From contig JAEWPV010000016.1 of the NCBI GenBank assembly GCA_023460535.1, forward strand, positions 468,185-532,184: DNA of 64,000 nucleotides, written 5' to 3'. Each line of letters opens with the position of its first letter. Within the stretch, counting starts at the first letter, position 1. Origin of the DNA: Bacillota bacterium. Lineage in GTDB: Bacteria > Bacillota > Clostridia > Oscillospirales > Ruminococcaceae. The translations under genes were made by a program, and so were the position numbers. The notes beneath the pieces are model-generated. The model made no database searches, had not been told where the DNA came from, and was given only the letters and a program-made list of their open reading frames with translations. Of the stretch, positions 1-8,092 are shown piece after piece.

Positions 1-2
1 TG

Positions 3-737
3 CTCGGCGGAGTATCCGCCGCCCAAAAGCCATATTCCAGCTTTATTGGCTATATCCTGGGCACAGGGACCAACACCTGCTATCTGGAGCGCTGCGAGCA
101 GATTACTAAATCTCCCGACGCGGTAACGGTCGAGGGAAGAATGGCAATCAACTGCGAAAGCGGGATGTACGACGGAATCAGTCAGGGCGATTACGACAAA
201 GCGGTGGACAGTGAGTCGGCGATACCTGGAGGCAGCCGGTTTGAGAAGATGATCTCGGGTGCTTATCAGGGCAAGGTAATCTATAAAACGGTGCGAGGTG
301 CCGTAGAGGACGGCTTGTTTACCGAGGAATTTGCACAGCGGTTTGCCGGTTCTCAGGTGTTCTTCACCATGCCGCAGATTGACGGTTTTTGTGCCGCACC
401 CCAAGGCGACGGCGATTTGGCACGCCTTGCTGCAGACAGTGAGCAGGACCGCCAGACGCTGTACGATATCATTGACGCAAGCTTTGAGCGCGCCGCCCGC
501 CTGACAGCCATTGTGTTTGCTGCGATTATGCTGCAAACTCAAAGCGGAAGCAGCCCGGAAAACCCGGTTTGCATTACCGCCGAGGGAACAAGCTTTACCA
601 AATCCGTGTTGTTTGGCAAAAAGCTGAACCGGTATGTTGCGGAATATCTTAATCAAGAGCTGGGCTTATATTGTGATATCATCTCGGTAGAGAACGCCAC
701 CCTAATCGGTTCCGCCATGGCGGCACTGATGGATTGA
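3..737 (+). CDS. Hexokinase family protein, 3' part (5' end outside window)
   Basis: This is the C-terminal 244 residues of a hexokinase-family protein whose start lies before the window. The frame is open from base 3. It begins with a glycine-rich segment reading GYILGTGTNTCY, typical of the large domain of eukaryote-type hexokinases. This is followed by NCESGMYDG and a late segment (ITAEGTSFTKS) that fits the ATP-binding domain. The expected role is cytosolic phosphorylation of a hexose. The catalytic Asp and the small-domain phosphate loop would lie upstream and cannot be checked. Hexokinases of this type are sporadic in Clostridia. A repeat element starts directly after the stop codon, and a terminator follows at 887-924. 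The family is fairly sure; the sugar substrate is unknown. Confidence 0.75.
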   Translation, partial: LGGVSAAQKPYSSFIGYILGTGTNTCYLERCEQITKSPDAVTVEGRMAINCESGMYDGISQGDYDKAVDSESAIPGGSRFEKMISGAYQGKVIYKTVRGAVEDGLFTEEFAQRFAGSQVFFTMPQIDGFCAAPQGDGDLARLAADSEQDRQTLYDIIDASFERAARLTAIVFAAIMLQTQSGSSPENPVCITAEGTSFTKSVLFGKKLNRYVAEYLNQELGLYCDIISVENATLIGSAMAALMD

Positions 738-844
738 TATACGAAATCAACTTATAATGTCTGCTAAATAATCATTGTAAAAGCCATAATTCCGAGCCCT
801 TGCTCGGTTTTATTCGGACATTATTAACGTTTACTAGCTATAGA
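738..844 (+). repeat. Dispersed inverted-repeat element, copy A
   Basis: This is one of four related intergenic elements. It shares AACTTATAATGTCT, GTAAAAGCCATAA, a CGAGC-loop-GCTCG hairpin, TTTTATTCGGACATTATTAA and a terminal TAGCTATAG with the copies at 23576-23676 and 52280-52386. The two ends are imperfect inverted repeats of about 24 bp. It begins immediately after the stop codon of the hexokinase gene, in the sense orientation. No protein is encoded. It resembles a MITE-like or REP-like element, or a structured 3' untranslated region. Confidence 0.75.
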
Positions 845-886
845 AAAAGCAAAAAGGATAGCCCGGCGTTATCACACAGACTGGAT

Positions 887-924
887 GAGTGCGTTTGCGT
901 TTTGTGCGCGAACGCACTTTTGTA
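887..924 (+). terminator. Rho-independent terminator
   Basis: A 12-bp stem (AGTGCGTTTGCG paired with CGCGAACGCACT, one G-U) with a 7-nt loop is followed by TTTTGT. It probably ends the hexokinase transcript. Confidence 0.7.
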
Positions 925-1065
925 GTGTAATGAACCATAAGCCAGCAGATTAAATTATTGGTGTTAATCTTCATCTGCACATAATTTGTAGAACCGTTTA
1001 CCCACACCTTGTTTTGAAAACGAAGATATAATAAAGAGAAGTTTGCAATTAGGGGTTGGGTTATC

Positions 1066-1707
1066 TTGCGTTTTTTTTCTCCCGTTATTCTGGAAGCGCT
1101 TATCCTTGCATGTGCGTTGTCTCTTGATGCGTTTATAGCAAGCTTTGCTTACGGCAGCAAAAAAATAAAGATACCATTTAAATCCATACTGGTAATTGGT
1201 TTTGTGTGCAGTGGGGTTACCGGTTTTGCTCTTTTGGCGGGGACTGTGCTCAAACAATATATACCTAATAGCTTATCGGTTGCAATTAGTGTTGTAATCT
1301 TGCTGTTGCTGGGCATCGCAAAGCTTTTGGATAGCATTACAAAGGCTATCATCCGTAAGCACAATAACCTAAACAAAGAAATCAAGTTCTCGTTGTTCAA
1401 CTTTAAATTTATACTCAACTTGTATGCAAACCCCGAGGATGCCGATGTCGACGACTCGAAAACACTGTCTGCGGCAGAGGCGGCTTCGCTTGCGGCGGCG
1501 CTTTCGCTTGATGGGATAACGGTGGGGCTGGGTGCCGCCATTGGCAATGTAAATGGGTTTGCGGTGTTTGTCGGCTCGTTGGTAACCAACCTAATTGCCG
1601 TGCTGTTGGGCAGCATGGCAGGTGATAAACTGGCAAGGAAAACACCGTTTGATTTTTCATGGCTCAGCGGCATAATCCTTATCATACTGGCACTACTGAA
1701 ACTGTGA
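1066..1707 (+). CDS. ytaF: Sporulation membrane protein YtaF-like
   Basis: A 213-residue integral membrane protein of the YtaF family, related to the MntP manganese exporters. It shows about six hydrophobic segments arranged as two similar halves: the first half carries LSLDAFIASFAYG near residue 20 and the second LSLDGITVGLGAAIG near residue 148. This duplicated LSLD motif is the family hallmark. The halves are joined by a charged linker at roughly residues 95-130. In Bacillus ytaF is linked to sporulation but its transport function is not settled. The start is TTG at 1066, chosen because AGGGG lies 10 nt upstream. The gene stands alone between the hexokinase terminator and a small gene. Confidence 0.8.
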   Translation: MRFFSPVILEALILACALSLDAFIASFAYGSKKIKIPFKSILVIGFVCSGVTGFALLAGTVLKQYIPNSLSVAISVVILLLLGIAKLLDSITKAIIRKHNNLNKEIKFSLFNFKFILNLYANPEDADVDDSKTLSAAEAASLAAALSLDGITVGLGAAIGNVNGFAVFVGSLVTNLIAVLLGSMAGDKLARKTPFDFSWLSGIILIILALLKL

Positions 1708-1871
1708 AGTATAAAACATAATAATACCGGTTACGGAATAAACAGGGTTGGATTTTCATTGTGATAATGGTATAATGTCGGTTGTTAAGCCAATCTAATT
1801 TTTGCGGTTTATTTGGATTTTCACGATATGGGCAATAACGCATTAAGCGTTCGGAAAGGCGGGGTGGTACC

Positions 1872-2051
1872 ATGGTAAGAATAAGCGTTGGTTCGCATAC
1901 AGAGATTACCACGCTGATTCGCGCCTGCTACGGCAGATACAATAGCTATCGTGTCAAGCGCATAGGAATGCAGGATATCACCTGTACCGAGCAGCTCGTC
2001 AAGCATGATGTAACGCAGGAAGACTTCCGATTCTCTTGCCCCAATAAATAA
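1872..2051 (+). CDS. Small hypothetical protein (59 aa)
   Basis: A 59-codon frame starting at ATG 1872 behind a purine-rich ribosome site (AAAGGCGGGGTGG, 1855-1867). The product begins MVRISVGSHTEITTLIRACYG and is soluble and basic-acidic mixed, with three cysteines and no signal peptide or membrane segment. It lies 21 nt upstream of the VOC-family gene in the same direction, so the two are probably co-transcribed. I do not recognise the family. The start region resembles a T-box core by chance (see rejected items). The coding call rests on the ribosome site, the spacing and the tight fit with the next gene. Confidence 0.5.
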   Translation: MVRISVGSHTEITTLIRACYGRYNSYRVKRIGMQDITCTEQLVKHDVTQEDFRFSCPNK

Positions 2052-2072
2052 GTAATAAGGAGAATCGCACAG

Positions 2073-2459
2073 ATGAAATGCACGATAACTCATATAGCGG
2101 TGTATGTTACCAACCTAGAGCAAGCCAGAGAATATTACATGACGTTTTTCGGTGGAAAAAGCAACGCCCGCTATCAAAACAGCAAGGGCTTTTCCAGCTA
2201 TTTTATCACCTTTGACGGCGGTGCGCGGTTGGAGCTTATGCACCACACCCAGCTGGAGCATAGACAGCCGCAAGACAAGGTAACGGGCTGGAGCCACATT
2301 GCGTTTTCGGTGAAGGATGAAAAGGCAGTCAAAGAGCTGACTGAGCGCATTGTAGCTGCGGGGTATGCGCTGTACAGTCCGCCAAGAACCACGGGTGACG
2401 GATACTTTGAAAGCTGCGTTGCCGATCCGGATGGCAATCGGGTGGAGATAACAACCTAA
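2073..2459 (+). CDS. VOC family protein (glyoxalase/bleomycin resistance fold)
   Basis: A 128-residue single-module vicinal-oxygen-chelate protein. The N-terminal beta strand reads ITHIAVYVTNLEQAREYY, which is the classic start of the fold. HIAFSV (about residue 74) begins the second beta-alpha-beta unit, and the C-terminus ends with ADPDGNRVEIT, the metal-ligand Glu position. His6 or His7, Glu54, His74 and Glu125 are plausible metal ligands. Members act as glyoxalases, dioxygenases or drug-binding proteins, and the substrate cannot be inferred. AAGGAG precedes the ATG with good spacing. A terminator follows. Confidence 0.85.
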   Translation: MKCTITHIAVYVTNLEQAREYYMTFFGGKSNARYQNSKGFSSYFITFDGGARLELMHHTQLEHRQPQDKVTGWSHIAFSVKDEKAVKELTERIVAAGYALYSPPRTTGDGYFESCVADPDGNRVEITT

Positions 2460-2465
2460 TATAAA

Positions 2466-2517
2466 AAGCACAATTACAATGAGATGGCTGCATCGTGCGG
2501 CCATCTTATTGTGTTTT
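2466..2517 (+). terminator. Rho-independent terminator after the VOC gene
   Basis: An imperfect long hairpin (CACAAT...GATGGC paired with GCCATC...ATTGTG) is followed by TTTTAT. It closes the 1872-2459 transcript. Confidence 0.75.
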
Positions 2518-2544
2518 ATCTAAACATTGTAATATCACAGAATG

Positions 2545-2573
2545 TTTCAATCTGTAAAATAATCTGTTATAAT
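2545..2573 (+). promoter_or_regulatory. Probable sigma-A promoter of the hemerythrin-cheX pair
   Basis: A perfect -10 TATAAT (2568-2573) has a weak -35 TTTCAA (2545-2550) 17 bp upstream. The site lies between a terminator and the hemerythrin gene. Confidence 0.55.
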
Positions 2574-2631
2574 TAGCCTGTAGTCGAGTTGGCGGCTTTT
2601 ATAGAGAATACCGCCGGAAAGGATGAAGCGA

Positions 2632-3057
2632 ATGATCTGGAAAGAGAATTACAGGCTCGGGGTACAGATGATCGATGAGCAGCACAGAGAGCTGTTTCGC
2701 CGGGTGTCTGCTTTCCTTGGCACGGTCCGTTCGCCGCTTGCATGTGATCAAAAGGCGCGAATGGTTACCGATACGCTAGACTTTATGAAGCAATACATCG
2801 TCGAACATTTCCGCGAGGAAGAGGAATACCAGCGACTCATAGACTACCCCGAACGGGCGGAGCACGCAAGGATCCATGCTGATATGGTCAATTTCGTAAT
2901 AGAGGTAGAGGCACAATACCGGCAGCAGGGCTACAACGAACAGCTTATTCAGCGGTTCTCGGGCAAATTACTTGCTTGGCTAATCAACCATGTTGCGGCG
3001 GAAGACCAAAAGATCGCGGATTATGCAAACATGAGGGGGGCCGAGCTCAATGACTAA
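2632..3057 (+). CDS. Bacteriohemerythrin
   Basis: A single-domain hemerythrin of 141 residues that binds O2 through a non-haem di-iron site. The ligand set is visible: His in DEQHREL (residue 18), His and Glu in EHFREEEEYQ, two His in HARIHADMV, and His plus Asp in NHVAAEDQK. The start at 2632 is preferred over the ATG at 2623 because GGAAAGG ends at 2622, leaving no spacing for 2623 but 9 nt for 2632. The 3' end overlaps the CheX-like gene by 8 nt, so the two are translationally coupled. In an anaerobe it probably serves in oxygen sensing or scavenging; pairing with a chemotaxis phosphatase points toward aerotaxis. Confidence 0.9.
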   Translation: MIWKENYRLGVQMIDEQHRELFRRVSAFLGTVRSPLACDQKARMVTDTLDFMKQYIVEHFREEEEYQRLIDYPERAEHARIHADMVNFVIEVEAQYRQQGYNEQLIQRFSGKLLAWLINHVAAEDQKIADYANMRGAELND

Positions 3058-3511
3058 TGCACTTTATCAGCCATTTTTTAATGCGACGCGGGATGTGTTA
3101 AAGTTGATGCTTGATATCAACAGCGTAGCAAATCAGGGCGGGGATACCGCAAACGGTATTGTAGAGGACTCGGGCATCTATATTGCCATCGGGGTAACGG
3201 GCGACCTTGGCGGCGAAATTCTATACAGCTTCCCGAACAATACGGCGCTTGAAATGGTACGAATTATGAGTGGGATGGAGTTTGACGCGGTAGATGACTT
3301 TGTAACCTCCGCAATCGGTGAGATAGCAAACATCATCAGCGGTAAGGCACTGGTGTTTCTTTCAGAGCAGAATGTGGTGTGCGATATTCTTCCGCCTAAG
3401 GTTGTTTCGCTTGATACTGAGCCTGCCGACGCGGTCGAGCAGACAGGTTTAAACACCTGCATTATTACCGACATTGGTACGGTAGGTCTTAATATCAATC
3501 TCGCGCAGTAG
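3050..3511 (+). CDS. CheX-like chemotaxis phosphatase family protein
   Basis: A 153-residue protein of the CheC/CheX/FliY family, which dephosphorylates CheY-P. The segment FVTSAIGEIANIISGKA (about residues 84-100) carries the Glu...Asn catalytic pair (EIAN) of the family. The flanking beta structure, including GDLGGEILYSFPNNTALEMVRIMSG, matches CheX. Only one such motif is present, as in CheX rather than two-site CheC. It overlaps the hemerythrin gene by 8 nt and is followed by an inverted repeat. No other chemotaxis gene is in the window, so the partner CheY is elsewhere. Some CheX-like domains act outside chemotaxis. Confidence 0.8.
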   Translation: MTNALYQPFFNATRDVLKLMLDINSVANQGGDTANGIVEDSGIYIAIGVTGDLGGEILYSFPNNTALEMVRIMSGMEFDAVDDFVTSAIGEIANIISGKALVFLSEQNVVCDILPPKVVSLDTEPADAVEQTGLNTCIITDIGTVGLNINLAQ

Positions 3512-3528
3512 CCGGCCTATTTACAGTA

Positions 3529-3579
3529 AACGGCACGATATACATAAACAGCTGAACGCCGCTGGTATATCGTGCCGTT
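3529..3579 (+). terminator. Strong hairpin after cheX, possible terminator
   Basis: A perfect 14-bp stem (AACGGCACGATATA with TATATCGTGCCGTT) encloses an inner CAGC/GCTG hairpin. No T-run follows, so it may be a processing or stability hairpin rather than an intrinsic terminator. Confidence 0.5.
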
Positions 3580-3718
3580 AGTGCATTCTGCTCTTGGAAT
3601 TTTAATTTTATTAACACATCGTCAGCACAAATGGTGTAGTATTTTATAAGTATCGGGGCTAATTCGGCTGTTTTATTGCAAACCAAGTAGATTTCTCTGC
3701 GTTTTGTGGTATATCGTA

Positions 3719-3747
3719 TTGCAAATTTGGCGAAAATTATGTAAAAT
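3719..3747 (+). promoter_or_regulatory. Probable sigma-A promoter of the PucR-type regulator
   Basis: TTGCAA (3719-3724), 17-bp spacer, TAAAAT (3742-3747). This leaves a 5' leader of about 150 nt before the ATG at 3902. Confidence 0.5.
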
Positions 3748-3901
3748 GAATATTAGTTGTAGGCTGCCGGAATACAGTGGGGCGGATGAGAATGAGTTTC
3801 GCTTTACACAGTCGGCGGTCGCACCGGCGCATTGTGCGGTACGCGTTACGCTGCGTGCACTTCGTACAGACAGAATTCGATGCGAGAAGAAGGGATACGA
3901 T

Positions 3902-4999
3902 ATGTCAAACAGACTATTTCAAGGCGTGGTTCACCAAATGCGGGATTCTATTGACAGGGTCATTGGGGTGGTGGATGAGAATGCCGCCATCGTTTCCTGC
4001 AGCGAGTTATCCAAAATTGGGGAAACAGTCATGGAGGTCAGCGGGTATCAGCCCTTTGATCTTTCCGACTCCCACGATACCTTTGTGCGGGATGGTTACA
4101 CCTATAAGCCCTTCGGTACACGCCCAAGGCCCGACTATGCGGTGTTTGTAGAGGGCGCGGACGACATTGCCGCAAAGTATGCCGCGATTCTTGCCGTTTC
4201 GCTGGCCAGCATTAAGCAGTACTATGACGAAAAGTATGACCGCAACAACTTTATTAAAAATGTCATTCTTGATAACATCCTGCCCGGAGATATCTACGTA
4301 AAGGCGCGCGAGCTGCATTTTAGCACTGACGTTAGCCGTGTGGTTATCCTCATACGGGTTACAAACACCAACGATGTGTCGGTGTTTGAGGTAATACAGA
4401 ATCTGTTCCCGGACAAGCAAAAGGACTTTGTGTTTAACATCAGCGAAACCGACGTTGTGCTTGTTAAGGAGATTAAGCCGAACATCGAATCGCGCGACCT
4501 GGAAAAGCTTGCCCGTTCGATTGTCGACACCCTTTCAAGCGAGTTTTACACCGCCGCCGTCGTGGGTATCGGCACCGCGATTGTGGGGGTTAAGGAGCTT
4601 GCGCGTTCCTTTAAAGAGGCGCAGGTTGCGCTTGAGGTCGGCAAGGTATTCGATACCGAAAAGTCGATTGTCAGCTACGATAATTTGGGCATTGCCCGCT
4701 TAATCTATCAGCTTCCCACCACGCTTTGCGAGATGTTTTTACGCGAGGTGTTTAAGAAAGGTTCTATCGAGTCGCTTGATCACGAAACGCTGTTTACCAT
4801 TCAGCGTTTCTTTGAAAACAACCTCAACGTGTCCGAGACCTCCCGCAAGCTGTTTGTGCACCGCAACACGCTGGTCTATCGTCTTGAAAAGATCAAGAAG
4901 CTCACGGGGCTTGACCTGCGCGAGTTTGACCATGCCATCGTGTTTAAGGTAGCCCTCATGGTTAAAAAGTATCTGACAGCAAATCCTGTAAAGTACTAA
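3902..4999 (+). CDS. PucR/CdaR-type helix-turn-helix regulator
   Basis: A 365-residue transcriptional regulator. The C-terminal 60 residues (RFFENNLNVSETSRKLFVHRNTLVYRLEKIKKLTGLD) are a PucR-family helix-turn-helix. The middle region (about 130-270) resembles the GGDEF-like domain seen in CdaR/PucR proteins, and the N-terminus (VDENAAIVSCSE) looks like a small sensory domain of the sugar-diacid-recognition type. The start at 3902 has GAAGAAGGGA 4-9 nt upstream; longer in-frame versions add a non-conserved, arginine-rich leader. The gene stands just upstream of ftsE but has its own promoter. The effector is unknown; homologues respond to carboxylic acids or purine breakdown products. Confidence 0.8.
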   Translation: MSNRLFQGVVHQMRDSIDRVIGVVDENAAIVSCSELSKIGETVMEVSGYQPFDLSDSHDTFVRDGYTYKPFGTRPRPDYAVFVEGADDIAAKYAAILAVSLASIKQYYDEKYDRNNFIKNVILDNILPGDIYVKARELHFSTDVSRVVILIRVTNTNDVSVFEVIQNLFPDKQKDFVFNISETDVVLVKEIKPNIESRDLEKLARSIVDTLSSEFYTAAVVGIGTAIVGVKELARSFKEAQVALEVGKVFDTEKSIVSYDNLGIARLIYQLPTTLCEMFLREVFKKGSIESLDHETLFTIQRFFENNLNVSETSRKLFVHRNTLVYRLEKIKKLTGLDLREFDHAIVFKVALMVKKYLTANPVKY

Positions 5000-5077
5000 G
5001 GACGAAAAGGATTGCAGGATAACTGGCTCCTCCCTGTCTGTTCCTCATCCTGATAATCCCGGAGGCGAAGAAACGCA

Positions 5078-5758
5078 TTGATTAAGTTTACAGGTGTGTC
5101 GGTGGTTTACCCCAACGGTACAAAGGCGCTGCGCGATATAAATTTAAAAGTAAATGACGGCGAGTTTGTGTTTGTTGTCGGCGCTTCCGGCGCCGGCAAA
5201 AGCACGTTGATTAAATTGATTATGGGCGAAGAGCGCCCCTTAAAGGGAACGGTTGAAGTCAACGGCTACAACATTTCCCGTATTAAGCGCCGCCATATAC
5301 CCAAGTTAAGGCGCTCCATGGGCGTCGTGTTTCAGGACTTTCGATTGATTCCCAACATGAGTGTATACGACAACGTGGCGTTTGCGCTTCGGGTTACCGG
5401 CGTTACCGCGCGGGATATCCGAAAGCGCGTGCCCTACATATTGGGGCTGGTGGAGCTTGCCTCCAAGGCGCGGTGTATGCCCGCCGAGCTCTCGGGCGGC
5501 GAGCAGCAGCGCGTTGCGCTTGCGCGTGCGCTTGTTAACAATCCATCCCTTATCATTGCCGATGAACCGACCGGCAATATCGACCCCGAGCTTTCGTACG
5601 AAATCATCGAACTGCTCAGCGAGATTAACCGCTGCGGAACCACCGTCTTGATGGTGACGCATGAGCATGACCTTGTTGCGCGTTTTAACAAGCGCGTGAT
5701 TATCGTGGATCAAGGCGGGATTGTCGCTGACGGCCTCGCGCTGGATTGGAGGCCGTAA
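5078..5758 (+). CDS. ftsE: Cell division ATP-binding protein FtsE
   Basis: The ATPase of the FtsEX complex, 226 residues. It shows Walker A GASGAGKST (about residue 35), a Q-loop (VVFQDFRLIP), the signature LSGGEQQR (about 139), Walker B LIIADEPTGN and a switch His (VTHEHD). FtsE couples ATP hydrolysis to activation of a periplasmic or extracellular murein hydrolase through FtsX. The start is TTG at 5078 with GGAGG 12 nt upstream. Only 3 nt separate it from ftsX. The order ftsE-ftsX-M23 hydrolase-S41 protease matches the Gram-positive FtsEX/hydrolase arrangement. Confidence 0.97.
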   Translation: MIKFTGVSVVYPNGTKALRDINLKVNDGEFVFVVGASGAGKSTLIKLIMGEERPLKGTVEVNGYNISRIKRRHIPKLRRSMGVVFQDFRLIPNMSVYDNVAFALRVTGVTARDIRKRVPYILGLVELASKARCMPAELSGGEQQRVALARALVNNPSLIIADEPTGNIDPELSYEIIELLSEINRCGTTVLMVTHEHDLVARFNKRVIIVDQGGIVADGLALDWRP

Positions 5759-5761
5759 CGC

Positions 5762-6670
5762 ATGAAAGTAAGCAGCTTTGGTTACCTTTTGCGCGAAGGC
5801 GCACGCAATGTTTGGGTAAACCGGATGATGAGTGTTGCGTCGGTTGGCGTACTCACGGCGTGCTTGTTACTTATTGGCGGTGCGCTGTTGTTTTCGGTTA
5901 ATGTAAACAGTGTAGTCGGCTATGTGGAAGCGCAAAACGAGGTTAAGGTGTTTCTCAAAAACGAGATTCCCGACCTGACCAGGACGACGCTTGACAACGA
6001 GATTCGCAAGGTGGATAACATCAGCGAGATTGAATATATCCCAAAAGAGCAGGGCATTTTAGAGTTTGCCGAGACAATGGGCGAATACTCCGACCTGATG
6101 GCGGGGCTGCAGGGCGAGGAAAACCCCCTGCCCGACACCTACATGGTTAAGGTAACCGACCTCTCACGGCTTGGCGAGACGGTAGAGCAGCTCAAAGGGC
6201 TTGCAGGCGTCGAAAATGTCAGCGCTCCCATGGAGGTTGCCTCCTCCATTACCGGAATCAAGAACGCCGTCAACGTGTTCGGCGTGTTTGTGGTTGCCAT
6301 TCTGGTTCTGGTTTCTCTGATTATCACCGCGAACACGATAAAGATTACAGTGTTTAACCGCCGCCGCGAAATTAGCATAATGAAGTTTGTCGGCGCTACC
6401 GATAGCTTTATTCGTTTGCCTTTTATCATAGAGGGCACTATTTTGGGGCTGCTTTCCGCTTTGCTTGCCTTTGGCGTTGTATGGGGCGGTTACGACTATA
6501 TTCTGCGCAGCCTGTCCGAGAATGCGTCGGGCTGGCTGGATCTTGCTTATCGAAACTTTGTACCGTTTGATACGGTTGCCGACCGTCTGCTGCTGGGGTT
6601 TGTATCGGCGGGGGTTCTCTCCGGAACCATTGGCAGTATGCTTTTTGTAAGAAGACATCTAAAGGTTTAG
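5762..6670 (+). CDS. ftsX: Cell division protein FtsX, permease-like
   Basis: The membrane partner of FtsE, 302 residues. One N-terminal membrane segment (about residues 21-42) is followed by an extracellular domain (about 45-165) and three C-terminal membrane segments from about 175 on, the normal FtsX topology. The segment TANTIKITVFNRRREISIMKFVGATD is the family hallmark at the second membrane helix and FtsE-coupling loop. GGAGG inside the ftsE 3' end serves as ribosome site. Its extracellular loop is expected to activate the coiled-coil murein hydrolase encoded next. Confidence 0.96.
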   Translation: MKVSSFGYLLREGARNVWVNRMMSVASVGVLTACLLLIGGALLFSVNVNSVVGYVEAQNEVKVFLKNEIPDLTRTTLDNEIRKVDNISEIEYIPKEQGILEFAETMGEYSDLMAGLQGEENPLPDTYMVKVTDLSRLGETVEQLKGLAGVENVSAPMEVASSITGIKNAVNVFGVFVVAILVLVSLIITANTIKITVFNRRREISIMKFVGATDSFIRLPFIIEGTILGLLSALLAFGVVWGGYDYILRSLSENASGWLDLAYRNFVPFDTVADRLLLGFVSAGVLSGTIGSMLFVRRHLKV

Positions 6671-6715
6671 ACTGATAAGCGGCAAACCCGCAGTATCGGA
6701 AGAGGAGGCTTTTGG

Positions 6716-7978
6716 ATGAAGCATAAATTTAGTACAAAGATTCGCCTGTATACCGCGGCGGCGGCACTGATGATGGTTTTCAGCGCGGCAGCACCGCAGT
6801 TTACATATGGTCTTACACTCAATCCCAGTTCCTCAAAAGAGAATACGAGTTCAACCGGGTCGACATCCTCGTCGTCCTCCGGCTCAAAAACCGAGGCAAA
6901 CGAAAAGCTTAGCGATCTCAAGGGAGATTACGAGAAGCTGCAAAAGGAACTCGACGCTATAAAAAAGAACATCGACAGCATCGCAGACGAAAAGTCTAAA
7001 ACAATAGCCAAGCAAAACAGCGTCAGCCGCCAGATTGCGATTTCGCAGGAGCAGATTGCCATTCTGCAAAAACGCATCGCCGTCTTAAATGAGGAGATTG
7101 CGGTAAAAGAGCAGGAGATTGCGGACAAGCAGGCGGACATTGACGAAAACTACGAGCTGTTTAAGGTGCGTATGCGTGCGCTTTATATGACCGACACCTC
7201 CAGCGTCATGAACGTTCTGTTCGGCGCCCAGAGTTTTTCTGAGTTTTTACAGCGTAGCGAGTATATTAAACGGGTCACCCAGCATGACGACAAGCTGATT
7301 GCACGGCTTCGTGCCGACAAGGCGGATATCGAGGCCGCCAAGGCGGTGATTGACGCCGCCAAGGCGGAGGTGGACGAGGCAAACGCCGAGGAGGCCGCAA
7401 AGAAAAAGCAGCTGGAAGGACAGTACAGCAGCCTAAGCCAGGAGGTTTCCATCCTCAAAAAGGCAGAGGCGGAGTACAACGCCAACAAGACTAAGATTCA
7501 AAAAGAGCTTGATGAAGCAAAAGCCGAGATCGACCGCCTGATGGCGGAGATCGGCAGTACCGGCGAATATGTCGGCGGCGAGTTTACGTGGCCGTTGCCC
7601 GGCTACAGCAGCATTTCGTCCTACTACGGCTGGCGGTTTAACGGCTCGGATTTTCACACGGGTATTGACATCACCGGCTCGGGCGTGTATGGTAAGTCTG
7701 TTAAGGCGGCAAACGCGGGCAAGGTTGCCTTTGTGCAGACAAACTACACTGCAGGTGTTGGCTATGGCAAATATGTTATCATAGACCACGGCGGCGGCTA
7801 CGCGACACTGTACGCGCATATGTCTAGTGTTTCTGTCCAGCTGGGGCAATGGCTTGCACAGGGCGAAGAGGTTGGCAAGGTGGGCTCCACCGGTTGGTCG
7901 ACCGGTCCGCATCTGCATTTTGAAATCCGCGAAAACGGCAAGCACACAAACCCGCTGAATCATTATACCAAGCTGTAA
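6716..7978 (+). CDS. Coiled-coil M23 murein hydrolase (EnvC/PcsB/CwlO-like role)
   Basis: A secreted peptidoglycan endopeptidase, 420 residues. The signal peptide covers about residues 1-32, followed by a Ser/Thr-rich linker, a long coiled coil (about 60-275, many K/E/A/I heptads) and a C-terminal LytM/M23 domain. The zinc site is intact: HTGIDIT for the first His and Asp, and HLHFEIR for the last His. Inside the coil, MNVLFGAQSFSEFLQRSEYIKRV is typical of FtsEX-controlled hydrolases. Immediate linkage to ftsEX supports regulation by that complex at the septum or side wall. RBS AGAGGAGG precedes the ATG. Confidence 0.93.
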   Translation: MKHKFSTKIRLYTAAAALMMVFSAAAPQFTYGLTLNPSSSKENTSSTGSTSSSSSGSKTEANEKLSDLKGDYEKLQKELDAIKKNIDSIADEKSKTIAKQNSVSRQIAISQEQIAILQKRIAVLNEEIAVKEQEIADKQADIDENYELFKVRMRALYMTDTSSVMNVLFGAQSFSEFLQRSEYIKRVTQHDDKLIARLRADKADIEAAKAVIDAAKAEVDEANAEEAAKKKQLEGQYSSLSQEVSILKKAEAEYNANKTKIQKELDEAKAEIDRLMAEIGSTGEYVGGEFTWPLPGYSSISSYYGWRFNGSDFHTGIDITGSGVYGKSVKAANAGKVAFVQTNYTAGVGYGKYVIIDHGGGYATLYAHMSSVSVQLGQWLAQGEEVGKVGSTGWSTGPHLHFEIRENGKHTNPLNHYTKL

Positions 7979-8092
7979 TGAAAAATCAGGATATATACAC
8001 CGGCGACTTAAAAGGAGAGCACCGCACAGAAATTTCCCCGGCTCTCTAACCGCGTGCGCCATGCAGCAACTGCGCACGGATACGGAGGAACT

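Noticed and set aside
1855..1880. T-box-like core GGGTGGTACC upstream of the small gene at 1872
   Set aside because: No Stem I, antiterminator or terminator lies around it, and the sequence doubles as the ribosome site and start codon of a 59-codon gene.
3704..3901. N-terminal extension of the PucR-type regulator
   Set aside because: The extra 66 residues are unconserved, and a good ribosome site stands directly before ATG 3902.
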